A stretch of DNA of 64,000 nucleotides from Roseovarius albus (lineage in GTDB: Bacteria; Pseudomonadota; Alphaproteobacteria; Rhodobacterales; Rhodobacteraceae). Below are positions 9,719 to 21,776 of the stretch, one piece after another. The notes below the pieces were generated by a model. That model had not been told where the DNA came from and did no database searches. It worked only from the letters and a program-made list of their open reading frames with translations. The position numbers and the translations under genes are program-made. The first letter of the stretch is position 1, and each line of letters begins with the position of its first letter. The stretch is taken from the NCBI RefSeq assembly GCF_900172335.1, contig NZ_FWFX01000006.1, forward strand, positions 186,001-250,000, in the 5' to 3' direction.

Positions 9719-11320
9719 ATGTGGGCAGATCTAAAGGCGCTTTGTGGCGCAGATATCAAAAACCTATTTGATGGCACCGGTCGTGCAAGGGATTTCTCGA
9801 TCACGTTTGATGGGATGTTGTTTGACTATTCCAAAACGTCTCTAACAGTTGAAGCGCGTCAAGCCATGCTTGACTTGGTAAACGAACGCGGTGTCGAGGC
9901 ACAGCGCGACGCGATGTTTGCCGGCGAAAAAATCAACGATACCGAGCGGCGTGCTGTATTACATATTGCTTTGCGCGCCTTGTCTTCCGCCCCGATCATG
10001 TTTGAAGGTGAGGATGTTCTGGCCGGCGTGCGGGCAGGGTTGACAAAGATGGAGAGCTTTGCCGAGGAGTTACGCTCTGGCCAGTATCAGGGGGCGGGTG
10101 GGCCCATTACGGATGTGGTGAATATTGGTATTGGCGGCTCTCATCTGGGACCTGAAATGGCAGTAAAGGCGCTGTTGCCGTACCGCGATGGGCCGCGCTG
10201 TCACTTTGTTTCAAACGCGGATGCGGCAGATATCCATGACAAGTTGGAGGGGCTGGATCCGACACGGACCTTGGTGATTGTAGCCTCGAAATCCTTCACG
10301 ACAGTTGAAACCATGACCAACGCCGAAACTGCGCGTGCATGGATGGCGCGGGCGGTAGAAGACCCGGCAAGCCAGTTTGTCGCCTTGGCCTCGGCCGAGG
10401 ATAAGACCAAAGCCTTTGGTATCGCGTCTGAACGCGTGTTCGGGTTCGAGGATTGGGTTGGCGGGCGCTATTCGATCTGGGGGCCGATTGGCCTTTCGCT
10501 GATGTTGTCCATTGGGCCTAAACGGTTCCGTGAATTCCTTGCAGGTGGTGAGGCGATGGATCAGCATTTCGTGCATGCGCCTTTGGGGCAGAACATGCCA
10601 GTGATGCTAGCACTGTTGGGGCTGTGGCATCATCAGGTTTGTGGGTATCCGACACGAGCAGTTTTGCCATATGATCAGCGCTTGGCTAGGTTGCCCGCCT
10701 ATTTTCAGCAGCTAGAGATGGAGAGCAATGGCAAGGGTGTGACGATGGATGGCACGCCAGTTGAGGGCGGATCTGGCCCCGTCGTCTGGGGGGAGCCGGG
10801 CACCAATGGCCAACACGCGTTTTATCAACTTATTCATCAGGGCACGCAGGTGGTTCCATGTGAGTTCATGGTCGCAGCGGAGGGGCACGAACCAGATATG
10901 ACCCACCAGCATGAATTGCTGGTGGCCAATTGTCTGGCTCAATCCGAGGCCTTGATGTTGGGGCGTACACCTGCAACCGCTCGGCGCTTGATGGCTGCCA
11001 AGGGGTTCGAGGGGGAAGAGCTGGAACGGCAAGCGCGGCATCGGGTCTTTAAGGGCGATCGTCCGTCGACCACGTTGATCTATGATAAGCTCACCCCGCG
11101 TCGATTGGGCCAGATCATTGCGCTCTATGAGCATCGCGTCTTTGTTGAAGGAGTGATTCTGGGGATCAATTCATTCGATCAGTGGGGGGTTGAACTGGGC
11201 AAGGTTTTGGCGCTTGAGTTGGAGCCGGTGTTGCAAGGCAAAGTCAACGCCAGCAACAAAGATGGATCAACCCGACAGTTGGTCGAATTCGTGCGTTCGC
11301 ATTGGGAAGTTGACGAATGA
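9719..11320 (+). CDS. pgi: Glucose-6-phosphate isomerase
   Basis: Pgi interconverts glucose 6-phosphate and fructose 6-phosphate. The 533-residue protein carries NIGIGGSHLGPEMA, the signature region DWVGGRYSIWGPIGLS, EPGTNGQHAFYQLIHQGT with the active-site Glu and His, and the C-terminal signature WGVELGKVLA. The length is typical of the long bacterial form. In the Entner-Doudoroff-based metabolism of roseobacters it would mainly recycle fructose 6-phosphate towards zwf, which fits its place behind zwf-pgl. The stop overlaps the folA start by ATGA. Confidence 0.97.
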   Translation: MWADLKALCGADIKNLFDGTGRARDFSITFDGMLFDYSKTSLTVEARQAMLDLVNERGVEAQRDAMFAGEKINDTERRAVLHIALRALSSAPIMFEGEDVLAGVRAGLTKMESFAEELRSGQYQGAGGPITDVVNIGIGGSHLGPEMAVKALLPYRDGPRCHFVSNADAADIHDKLEGLDPTRTLVIVASKSFTTVETMTNAETARAWMARAVEDPASQFVALASAEDKTKAFGIASERVFGFEDWVGGRYSIWGPIGLSLMLSIGPKRFREFLAGGEAMDQHFVHAPLGQNMPVMLALLGLWHHQVCGYPTRAVLPYDQRLARLPAYFQQLEMESNGKGVTMDGTPVEGGSGPVVWGEPGTNGQHAFYQLIHQGTQVVPCEFMVAAEGHEPDMTHQHELLVANCLAQSEALMLGRTPATARRLMAAKGFEGEELERQARHRVFKGDRPSTTLIYDKLTPRRLGQIIALYEHRVFVEGVILGINSFDQWGVELGKVLALELEPVLQGKVNASNKDGSTRQLVEFVRSHWEVDE

Positions 11321-11799
11321 TTACGCTGATTGCGGCACGCGCCCGAAACGGGGCCATTGGCCGGGATGGCGACATGCCGTGGCATTTGCCCGAGGATCTG
11401 GCGTTTTTTAAACGTGAGACCGAAGGCGGTGCCGTGATCATGGGGCGCAAGACTTGGAACAGCTTGCCAGAAGCGGTGCGGCCCTTGCCCGGGCGGCTTA
11501 ATCTGGTTGTGTCGTCAAATCCGGATTGTGCGCCGCGGACGTTTGGGACCATTGAGGACGCGATCGCCGAGGCTGAAGGGCAAGGCTATCGGCGGATCTA
11601 TTGCATTGGCGGTGGGCAGCTTTACGCGGGAATGATGCCAATCGCAGATCGACTGATCGTGACCGAGGTGGATCTGATGGTCGATGACGCAGACACGTTT
11701 TTCCCCGTATTCTCCGGGGACAACTGGCATCAGATAGGGCAGGTCATCCTGCGTGAGGAGGCCCCGGCCTGCGTTGCACACGAATACCTGCGCCGTTAA
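11317..11799 (+). CDS. folA: Dihydrofolate reductase
   Basis: FolA reduces dihydrofolate to tetrahydrofolate with NADPH. The 160-residue product has the N-terminal LIAARARNGAIGRDGDMPWHLPEDL, with the active-site Asp/Glu region, and then IMGRKTWNSLP and CIGGGQLYAGMM, the usual order. It overlaps pgi by ATGA, an unusual partnership since folA most often follows thyA; no thyA is visible. Its TAA stop shares the TTAA tetranucleotide with the stop of the convergent cupin gene. Confidence 0.96.
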   Translation: MITLIAARARNGAIGRDGDMPWHLPEDLAFFKRETEGGAVIMGRKTWNSLPEAVRPLPGRLNLVVSSNPDCAPRTFGTIEDAIAEAEGQGYRRIYCIGGGQLYAGMMPIADRLIVTEVDLMVDDADTFFPVFSGDNWHQIGQVILREEAPACVAHEYLRR

Positions 11800-12215
11800 C
11801 GCGGAATATCGAAGCCGGGTTCGGCAAGGATGAAGTTTTCAAATTGAAAACCCGGGGAGACTGTACAACCCACCAGCGTATAATTCCCCGTGCAGCGGGC
11901 CATCTGCCAATGATTGGGAGGCACGATGACTTGTGGGCGTTGGCCGTTGGCCAGATCTGCGCCGAGGGTGTGGTCTATCGCCGGGCCGGTTTCATCCGCT
12001 GCGAGCGATAGCACCAAAGGGGCCCCACTGTAGAAGTGCCAGATCTCGGCGGCGTCCACCTTGTGCCAGCGGTTCTGTTCGTGCCCTTGCAGCAGAAAAT
12101 AGATGCAGGTGCCCGCAGGCCGCCCCTCGTTATCAGCCACCCATGTTTCGCGGTAATGGCCGCCTTCGGGATGCGGTTGCAGATCAAGGGTGGCGATGAT
12201 GTCTTGAGCGGTCAT
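11796..12215 (-). CDS. Cupin, DUF985 family
   Basis: This 139-residue protein is a DUF985 (YML079-like) cupin: LQPHPEGGHYRETW opens it and FLLQGHEQNRWHKVDAAEIWHFYSG forms the first barrel motif. NHWQMARCTGNYTLVGCTVSPGFQFENF forms the second. The His and Glu residues that could bind a metal or sugar-like ligand are present. Family function is poorly defined. The start ATG 12215 overlaps the TGA of the MEKHLA gene. The longer in-frame reading upstream is not conserved. It is the last gene of the operon that begins with eno. Confidence 0.85.
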   Translation of the reverse strand: MTAQDIIATLDLQPHPEGGHYRETWVADNEGRPAGTCIYFLLQGHEQNRWHKVDAAEIWHFYSGAPLVLSLAADETGPAIDHTLGADLANGQRPQVIVPPNHWQMARCTGNYTLVGCTVSPGFQFENFILAEPGFDIPR

Positions 12216-12679
12216 AGAAACTCGATTTCGTTGAACGTGGCAGCTTGCCCGCATTTGTGCCCCTGATCATCAGTCAATGTCCAGATGACGGCGTTCTTAA
12301 TGGCAAACCGACGTCCCGAGCTGGAAATGCGGATGCCGTGATAGTTGTCGATAAAGCCGTTTTCCGTGATCGAAGCCAACATCGCAGCTCGTGTCGCGCG
12401 TTCGTCTAGTTCAGCACTCAGACGCGAGGGCATTTGGGTGATCTGGTCCCAACTGACCTCCCACAACCTCTGCGCCGCGAGATTGCCGTAGGTGAAGATC
12501 GGGTCGTCGGCGGTATTGTGCGACAGAACTGGAAATGGCGCGTGATAGAGGGCTTCTGGGTTAGTGGCGAGCGGATGCCCGAGCAAGTGATCGTATGTTC
12601 TGAGCAAAATTAGTGCATGACCGCACTGAAAACTGTTTTCGAAACTTGGTTCCCGCATAGCGAACGCCTTAGCTTTCAT
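12212..12679 (-). CDS. MEKHLA (PAS-like) domain protein
   Basis: The 155-residue protein matches the stand-alone bacterial MEKHLA domain, a PAS-like ligand or redox sensing fold. Visible features are HPLATNPEALYHAPFPVLSHNTADDPIFTYGN, AAQRLWEVSWDQITQMPSRLSAE and the C-terminal GRRFAIKNAVIWTLTDDQG. It has no output domain, so it may sense or bind something and act through partners. It overlaps both neighbours by ATGA (12676-12679 and 12212-12215), which indicates tight co-expression with the DUF2314/Imm33-like protein and the cupin. Confidence 0.82.
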   Translation of the reverse strand: MKAKAFAMREPSFENSFQCGHALILLRTYDHLLGHPLATNPEALYHAPFPVLSHNTADDPIFTYGNLAAQRLWEVSWDQITQMPSRLSAELDERATRAAMLASITENGFIDNYHGIRISSSGRRFAIKNAVIWTLTDDQGHKCGQAATFNEIEFL

Positions 12680-13344
12680 TCTTCAACCGGATCGCTGGTG
12701 TATTCCACAGCCTGGTATTCATCAGAGTCATTTCGAAGGAAGGCCACGCCTGCGGGATTGTCGAGTAGATGCAGGAAAGATGCATCTTGGTTCAGAACTA
12801 CGCCCAGTGCGACATAGCTGATGGGGGTATCTTCGTATTCCTCTTCGGATAAGTCATCGACGTGAGCGCGGATGCGCCAACCGCTGTCCGGGTGTTTGTC
12901 ATCTGGGTCGCTATCAGGCGGTTCCCGATAGATGTACTGCGAACGAGCGCGCCCTTCGATAACGGCTTCATCTACGATACAACGCTCGAAAAAGCGATCC
13001 TGATCGTTGCTATCTTCCTCTAACCGTTTCTTTTGGTCTTCATCATCCCAGATAATCGACAAGATGTGATGGACATTGAAGCGAACCACGTCACCAGCAG
13101 ATAGGCCTGGAATGTCACTAGGATCGTTGTCAAGCTGGCCGATGAGATCGTCGCCATCTCGTTCGGAGACAATTACCCACATACGTTCAGCGTCGTATTC
13201 CGGTTCAGGCTGAGTGCTGCGAAAGAGTATTTTGACGTAGTCCTCTTGCCCAACTCCTGCAAGTTCAGCAGGAGAGGGCAGGAAGAACGGATAAGGATTC
13301 TCTTTGGCCCGTGGACGCGGGTCCTCGAGCGTATATGCAGTCAT
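12676..13344 (-). CDS. DUF2314 plus Imm33-like two-domain protein
   Basis: The 222-residue acidic protein appears to have two parts. Residues about 50-100 (ERMWVIVSE, IGQLDNDP, GDVVRFNVHHI) resemble DUF2314. Residues about 150-215 (DSGWRIRAHVDD, GVVLNQDASFLHLLDNP, GVAFLRN) resemble DUF2185/Imm33, a family also found among toxin immunity proteins. Neither domain has a settled function. It starts only four bases after the eno stop with little ribosome-site signal, so it is probably translated by coupling with eno, and its own stop overlaps the MEKHLA start. No toxin gene is visible nearby, so an immunity role is only a possibility. Confidence 0.7.
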   Translation of the reverse strand: MTAYTLEDPRPRAKENPYPFFLPSPAELAGVGQEDYVKILFRSTQPEPEYDAERMWVIVSERDGDDLIGQLDNDPSDIPGLSAGDVVRFNVHHILSIIWDDEDQKKRLEEDSNDQDRFFERCIVDEAVIEGRARSQYIYREPPDSDPDDKHPDSGWRIRAHVDDLSEEEYEDTPISYVALGVVLNQDASFLHLLDNPAGVAFLRNDSDEYQAVEYTSDPVEE

Positions 13345-13348
13345 TTGT

Positions 13349-14717
<1,369 letters not shown>

Positions 14718-14732
14718 GTCGCAGGGGAAGCA

Positions 14733-15602
14733 CTATGCCGGTTGGGCCAAGGCGCGTTCCCGTAAGAAGGTGTAAAGTCCACTTCCGATGATCAGGCTGG
14801 CCCCGAAAAGAGTGACCAGATCAGGGCGTTCGCCAAAAACGACGATGCCGACTAGCATCGAAAACACCAGACGAGTATAACGGAACGGCATGACGGCCGA
14901 GGCCTCGCCAACACGCATGGCCGCGACGATGCCGTAATAGCCCATCGCACCAAAGATGATACCGCCAACAAACATCATAGCTTGTGTGCTTTCCACACTG
15001 ATTGGTGCGCTGCCAGTGATCAACATCAATACGATACCTGCGGGAATAAGGGCAGCGAAGCCCTGAAAAGAGACAACAGCGGATGAGACATTGTTGTCGA
15101 GCTTGCGCGTGATCAGATCCCGTGCACAAACCCCCACGACTGCGATGAGAGCAAAGAGGGCTGGAGGCTCAAACCCATCTAAGCCCGGGCGGATGATTAG
15201 TATAACCCCAATGAAACCAACGCAAACCGCACTCCAGCGCCGCCAACCAACGGTTTCCCCTAGGAAAAGCGCAGCTCCCATGGTGACGGCCAAAGGCGTG
15301 GCTTGAAACACGGCTGCGACGGTTGAAATATCGACCAAGGACAGGGCGGTGGCAAAGCTCATGGCGGCAATGGCTTCGGCAAATGCGCGCATCAAGAACA
15401 GGGGCTTCCAGGCCGTAGCTGCGGTAAGAGAATGCCCCTTGCGTCGCGCCAAGAGCGCAAAGATCGTGGCACTGCCAAGTCCCAGAATAATCAGAATTTG
15501 GCCCACCGATACTGAGGTCGAAAGCTGTTTGATAAACATATCCTCAACGGTGAAAGCAGCCATAGAGGCGATCACAAGCAAGATGCCGTTGAGATTATTC
15601 AT
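14733..15602 (-). CDS. DMT (EamA) family transporter
   Basis: The product of about 289 residues has ten hydrophobic segments in two EamA repeats, the standard drug/metabolite transporter design of the inner membrane. Recognisable blocks are AAFTVEDMFIKQLS near the N-terminus and PLAVTMGAALFLGETVGWRRW at the end of repeat 1. VMPFRYTRLVFSMLVGIVVFGE closes repeat 2. Start choice is uncertain: ATG 15602 has GGA eight bases upstream, ATG 15608 is an alternative, and a TTG further out at 15677 would add an unlikely extension. The substrate is unknown. Confidence 0.85.
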   Translation of the reverse strand: MNNLNGILLVIASMAAFTVEDMFIKQLSTSVSVGQILIILGLGSATIFALLARRKGHSLTAATAWKPLFLMRAFAEAIAAMSFATALSLVDISTVAAVFQATPLAVTMGAALFLGETVGWRRWSAVCVGFIGVILIIRPGLDGFEPPALFALIAVVGVCARDLITRKLDNNVSSAVVSFQGFAALIPAGIVLMLITGSAPISVESTQAMMFVGGIIFGAMGYYGIVAAMRVGEASAVMPFRYTRLVFSMLVGIVVFGERPDLVTLFGASLIIGSGLYTFLRERALAQPA

Positions 15603-15735
15603 CGTCATATTCCGGAAGCAAGCGGGCGCAAATAGCCCTGATGCTTTATCCAAAGCCGAAAGGTAGGCCTCTTGCAAGACATATTGTATCCAAAAGGATC
15701 ACCTTTTGTGTGCTTCGACATCACTGAATGAAATT

Positions 15736-15829
15736 GAGCGCGCCTTTGGCGCGCGCTTTATATCTCGTCGTTCGCCTCTGGCGTCCTCCTCGGATTTGCC
15801 TCCGGCGGAGATATTTATGGTCAGATGAA
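15736..15829 (+). repeat. Dispersed hairpin repeat, copy 1
   Basis: Three short tight-loop hairpins (GCGCGCC/GGCGCGC, CGCC/GGCG and GCC/GGC) are followed by the tail ATATTTATGGTCAGATGAA. The tail and the order of hairpins recur at 40501-40591; tails recur at 60909-60930 and, inverted, at 15945-15966. The unit is intergenic each time. Confidence 0.8.
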
Positions 15830-15944
15830 TTGTGGATCCGCCCTCTGGCTGCTGTGCCAGAGGGTTTCACCTGACACGGTCATCGGCGTCTCCGCCTGTA
15901 CCGCAGAAACAGAACTATGGAATATTGATTAACAACGCGTTTAT

Positions 15945-15989
15945 TTCATCTGACTGTAAATATCTCGGCGTCTGGGGCAGAGCCCCAGA
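15945..15989 (-). repeat. Dispersed hairpin repeat, inverted copy
   Basis: Read on the minus strand, a TCTGGGG/CCCCAGA hairpin is followed by GCCGAG and the tail ATATTTACAGTCAGATGAA, which differs from copy 1 at two tail positions. It faces copy 1, so the two tails could pair across about 130 bp. Confidence 0.65.
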
Positions 15990-16010
15990 TGCACGCTTCT
16001 GGAAATATAT

Positions 16011-16025
16011 GTTCCCTTATTGTTC
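16011..16025. promoter_or_regulatory. SOS box (LexA site) upstream of uvrA
   Basis: GTTC-N7-GTTC is the direct-repeat LexA operator of Rhodobacter and other alphaproteobacteria. Here GTTC at 16011-16014 and GTTC at 16022-16025 are separated by exactly seven bases, 68 bp before the uvrA ATG. uvrA is a classical SOS gene, so context agrees. Confidence 0.8.
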
Positions 16026-16092
16026 TCATTTTCTGGTTGGAGACTCAGTCAGAGTTCTATATCTGTTAACCACCTATTATCCGGGGGCACAG

Positions 16093-18951
<2,859 letters not shown>

Positions 18952-18962
18952 AGTTTGACGCT

Positions 18963-19358
18963 TTAATCTAGCACATCGGCAACCGCGCCGATCACATTCA
19001 AGATTTCGTGGGTGTCCTCGTTAATCGTGTAGACATAGTCTCCTAGGCGGACATGATAGCCATTTTTGCGAAACCCATATTTTGATGGGTTTTTGATACG
19101 ATGGTATCCGCCAGGAAGGTATTCACCTACACCATAGTATTTCTTGGCCTGTCCGGGAGGAACGCAAGGAATGTTCTTCTTGGCTAGGCCTGGCGGGCAA
19201 TGACCGTAGTTTGAGCCGCCTTGCGGGGCAACGCGCTGGACCTCAAAACCATCATTCTTGTGGTTTTTCTTCTTGCCCTTACCGTTATTTGCAACGGCGA
19301 ACGAGGGGCTGAAGGCCATTGCGATAGCTGCGACAAAGCCGATCAGAGAGGTTTGCAT
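18963..19358 (-). CDS. Exported small protein, RcnB-like
   Basis: The product of about 131 residues begins with a signal peptide (MQTSLIGFVAAIAMAFSPSFAVA) and continues with a basic Gly/Lys/Asn-rich stretch. Next comes CPPGLAKKNIPCVPPGQAKK and a C-terminal part (RLGDYVYTINEDTHEILNVIGAVADVLD) resembling RcnB-type periplasmic proteins. Homologues in related genomes are often labelled excinuclease ABC subunit A only because they sit beside uvrA; nothing in the sequence supports that. The ATG at 19358 is preferred over a TTG at 19385. It converges with uvrA, 11 bp between stops. Its function is unknown. Confidence 0.72.
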   Translation of the reverse strand: MQTSLIGFVAAIAMAFSPSFAVANNGKGKKKNHKNDGFEVQRVAPQGGSNYGHCPPGLAKKNIPCVPPGQAKKYYGVGEYLPGGYHRIKNPSKYGFRKNGYHVRLGDYVYTINEDTHEILNVIGAVADVLD

Positions 19359-19472
19359 GATGTGCCCATTTCGGATTGGTTCCAAAGATTCCCGCGGTCG
19401 AGTTTAATCCGGCACTCGGCCAATGGACACAGCAGATATCAAGTTGCGCGTAATCCCGCGCGCGATGGCGGT

Positions 19473-20345
19473 TTATTTGCGCCCGCGATGTTGGAACCGG
19501 GGCAGCATGGCGGAGAAGTCTTTGCCCAAGCCATCTTCGTCTTCGACGAAACGCTGATAGAGCTCCAATGCCAGTTGTCCCATCGGTGTGTCGGCATCGG
19601 CACTGGCGGCGGCTTGTTGGCTAAGCCCAAGGTCTTTGAGCATCAGCTCAGAGGCGAAACCCGGTTGGTAATCGTTGTCTGCAGGCGATTTTGGGCCAAC
19701 GCCGGGGGCGGGGCAGTAGGCGTTCATCGTCCAGCTGTAACCCGAAGAGGTGGAGACCACATCGAACATCTTGGAGCGATCTAACCCCAGTTTGTCGGCC
19801 AAAGCAAAGGCTTCGCAGGTAGCGATCATAGTGACGCCTAAGATCATATTGTTACAGATCTTGGCGGCTTGACCTGCGCCTGCTGCGCCGCAATGCACGG
19901 CTTTTTGACCCATGATATCGAACAGCGGCTCTGCCACGGCAAATGCAGCATCAGACCCGCCTGCCATGAATGTGAGCGTACCAGCAGAGGCGCCACCGAC
20001 ACCGCCAGACACTGGAGCGTCGACAAACAGCAACCCGGCTGCGGTGGTCTGGTCATCCACCGCGCGGGCGCTTTCGACATCGACGGTTGAGCAATCAATC
20101 AGCGTGGATCCGTTACCCATGGCGGGAATGATCTGATCTGCCACGCTGCGCAGGATCGCGCCGTTGGGCAGCATGGTGATGACCACTTCGGAATTTGTTG
20201 CGGCTTCTGCGGCGCTCGCAGCCATTGCCAGCCCGTCGACGCAGACATCTGCTGTATCGAACCCTACGACCTCATGCCCGGCTTTGATCAGATTGGCGGC
20301 CATAGGCCCACCCATATTGCCCAGCCCGATAAAACCAATTTTCAT
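19473..20345 (-). CDS. mmsB: 3-hydroxyisobutyrate dehydrogenase
   Basis: This enzyme oxidises 3-hydroxyisobutyrate to methylmalonate semialdehyde in valine degradation. The 290-residue protein starts with the Rossmann motif IGFIGLGNMGGPMAANLIKAGH and has the family block FVDAPVSGGVGGASAGTL. The catalytic Lys lies in GAAGAGQAAKICNNMI. It overlaps the upstream 3-hydroxyisobutyryl-CoA hydrolase gene by ATGA, and that gene makes its substrate. It is the last gene of the operon that begins with the acyl-CoA dehydrogenase. Confidence 0.94.
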   Translation of the reverse strand: MKIGFIGLGNMGGPMAANLIKAGHEVVGFDTADVCVDGLAMAASAAEAATNSEVVITMLPNGAILRSVADQIIPAMGNGSTLIDCSTVDVESARAVDDQTTAAGLLFVDAPVSGGVGGASAGTLTFMAGGSDAAFAVAEPLFDIMGQKAVHCGAAGAGQAAKICNNMILGVTMIATCEAFALADKLGLDRSKMFDVVSTSSGYSWTMNAYCPAPGVGPKSPADNDYQPGFASELMLKDLGLSQQAAASADADTPMGQLALELYQRFVEDEDGLGKDFSAMLPRFQHRGRK

Positions 20346-21394
20346 GATGTGGCGTCCTTATGCTCAAAAGTCAGGGTGTTCTTGCCCAAGGGCATCAGCA
20401 TTTGCGACACCTCAAGGGCAGGGGGATTGTCAAAGCTGTGCAGCCATTCAGGACTGCGGTCCTTATCGATAACGGCAGCGCGGATCCCTTCGAGGAAATC
20501 GCCCTTTTCCTGTGCCCGGAAAGTAAAGCGATATTCCATCTCAAGCGCACGCTGTATGGTGGCGTTGGGGCTACGCACGCGGTGGATCAGTTCAACCGCA
20601 GTGGCCATGGCCAACGGTGAATTACGTGCCATCATTTTAAGGGTTTCGTTGGCAAAGTCAGAGTTGTTTGCCACCAGAGCATTCTTGATATCGCGCAAAG
20701 CCTCACCGCCGAAAAACCGATTGATCTGCGTAGCTTGATCGCGCAGGGGGCCGCTGATGGCGGGTTTGCTGTGTTGTTCCAAGATCGCGACATTCCCGGT
20801 TTCACAAAGCGTTTCGATTAAACCGGGCCATTGTGTACGAGGGATATAAGTGTCTGCGAAGCCAGCAAAGATGGCGCAATCTGCCTGCATTCGGGCCGCA
20901 GAAGTGCCCAGATATTCGCCTAACCGCCCCGGTGCACGCGCCAGCAGCAGGCTGCCGCCCACATCCGGCACCAGGCCGATGCTGACCTCGGGCATGGCGA
21001 TCTGGCTGTTTTCACAGACGATCCGGTGCGATCCGTGGCAGGAAATGCCAACCCCGCCGCCCATGGTGAAGCCCTGCATGAAGGCGACATAGGGTTTGGG
21101 ATAGTCCGCGATCAACGCATTCAGGCGATATTCATCGCGCCAGAAGGTTTGACCATAAGCAAAGTCGCCTGCACGGCCAGCTTTGTAGAGATCCTGAATA
21201 TCACCCCCGGCGCAAAAGGCTTTGTCGCCTTCGGCGTCAATGATGACCAGTTTAACATTGTCGTCAGAGAGCCAGTTGATCAGGGCTAACTCGATCTCCA
21301 GACACATCTCATATGTGATGGCATTGTGCGCCTGTGGCCGGTTGAGTGTGATACGCCCGGCGTGGCCTTGAGTGCGGATGTGGATGTCAGGCAC
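20342..21394 (-). CDS. 3-hydroxyisobutyryl-CoA hydrolase
   Basis: The 350-residue protein belongs to the crotonase superfamily. Its length and the blocks ITYEMCLEIELAL, FCAGGDIQDLY, GFTMGGGVGIS and MPEVSIGLVPDVGGSLLLARAPG identify the 3-hydroxyisobutyryl-CoA hydrolase branch rather than a short enoyl-CoA hydratase. It releases free 3-hydroxyisobutyrate for the next gene. Annotations as enoyl-CoA hydratase/isomerase are common for it. It overlaps mmsB by ATGA, and its start lies inside the end of the small A+T-rich membrane gene (8-bp overlap). Confidence 0.9.
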   Translation of the reverse strand: MPDIHIRTQGHAGRITLNRPQAHNAITYEMCLEIELALINWLSDDNVKLVIIDAEGDKAFCAGGDIQDLYKAGRAGDFAYGQTFWRDEYRLNALIADYPKPYVAFMQGFTMGGGVGISCHGSHRIVCENSQIAMPEVSIGLVPDVGGSLLLARAPGRLGEYLGTSAARMQADCAIFAGFADTYIPRTQWPGLIETLCETGNVAILEQHSKPAISGPLRDQATQINRFFGGEALRDIKNALVANNSDFANETLKMMARNSPLAMATAVELIHRVRSPNATIQRALEMEYRFTFRAQEKGDFLEGIRAAVIDKDRSPEWLHSFDNPPALEVSQMLMPLGKNTLTFEHKDATS

Positions 21395-21776
21395 GATTTC
21401 TTTCCAAGTTTTTGATCAGTTGTTCCAATTTGGATACTCGATTTACCCATTCTCTTGGATTGCGTCCTCTGAAACCACAAAGATCGGATTGCATTTGACG
21501 AAATATCCAAGCGCAGCAAATTATAAAGAACAGTGTTGAAATCATAATGATAATGCTCAACGCAAGATCTCCAATTATCATAATATTCTCTGAGGCCAAA
21601 ACCATCAGCGAGCCGGAGAAGATTATCGGAGCGCTCAAATAGGCTAGCCAAATTATCAAACATATCCATCCATAAATCACTGAGGTAATTAGCCCTGAAT
21701 CAGGGCCGAGGTTTTTGACGAGCCCTAAGTGCAGTTTTCTAAAAATAATCTTAAGTCTCAGAAATACTTGGCTCAT
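21387..21776 (-). CDS. Small membrane protein inserted in the valine operon
   Basis: I do not recognise this 129-residue protein. It has a basic N-terminus, two strong membrane segments (ITSVIYGWICLIIWLAYL and IMIIGDLALSIIIMISTL, the latter extending into FFIICCAWIF), and a hydrophilic C-terminal tail ending KLEQLIKNLERNRA. Its DNA is visibly A+T-richer than the flanking genes. It nevertheless fits exactly in the operon: its ATG overlaps the acyl-CoA dehydrogenase stop (ATGA) and its end overlaps the hydrolase start by 8 bp. No link to valine metabolism can be read from its sequence. It may be a recently acquired gene that uses the operon's translation. Confidence 0.6.
   Translation of the reverse strand: MSQVFLRLKIIFRKLHLGLVKNLGPDSGLITSVIYGWICLIIWLAYLSAPIIFSGSLMVLASENIMIIGDLALSIIIMISTLFFIICCAWIFRQMQSDLCGFRGRNPREWVNRVSKLEQLIKNLERNRA

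Larger units (their letters stand above)
15603..16092. other. Gene-free stretch with repeats and the uvrA control region
   Basis: No credible gene is present. The stretch holds two inverted copies of a dispersed hairpin repeat (15736-15829 and 15945-15989), a strong 9-bp hairpin CCCTCTGGC/GCCAGAGGG at 15841-15864 between them, and an SOS box at 16011-16025 just before uvrA. Confidence 0.75.

Noticed and set aside
12676..13344. Toxin-immunity locus from the Imm33-like domain.
   Set aside because: No toxin, secretion or immunity neighbours are visible, and the gene belongs to the eno operon.
15832..16092. N-terminal extension of UvrA by 87 codons.
   Set aside because: It would cover repeats and the SOS box, and the family start is at 16093.
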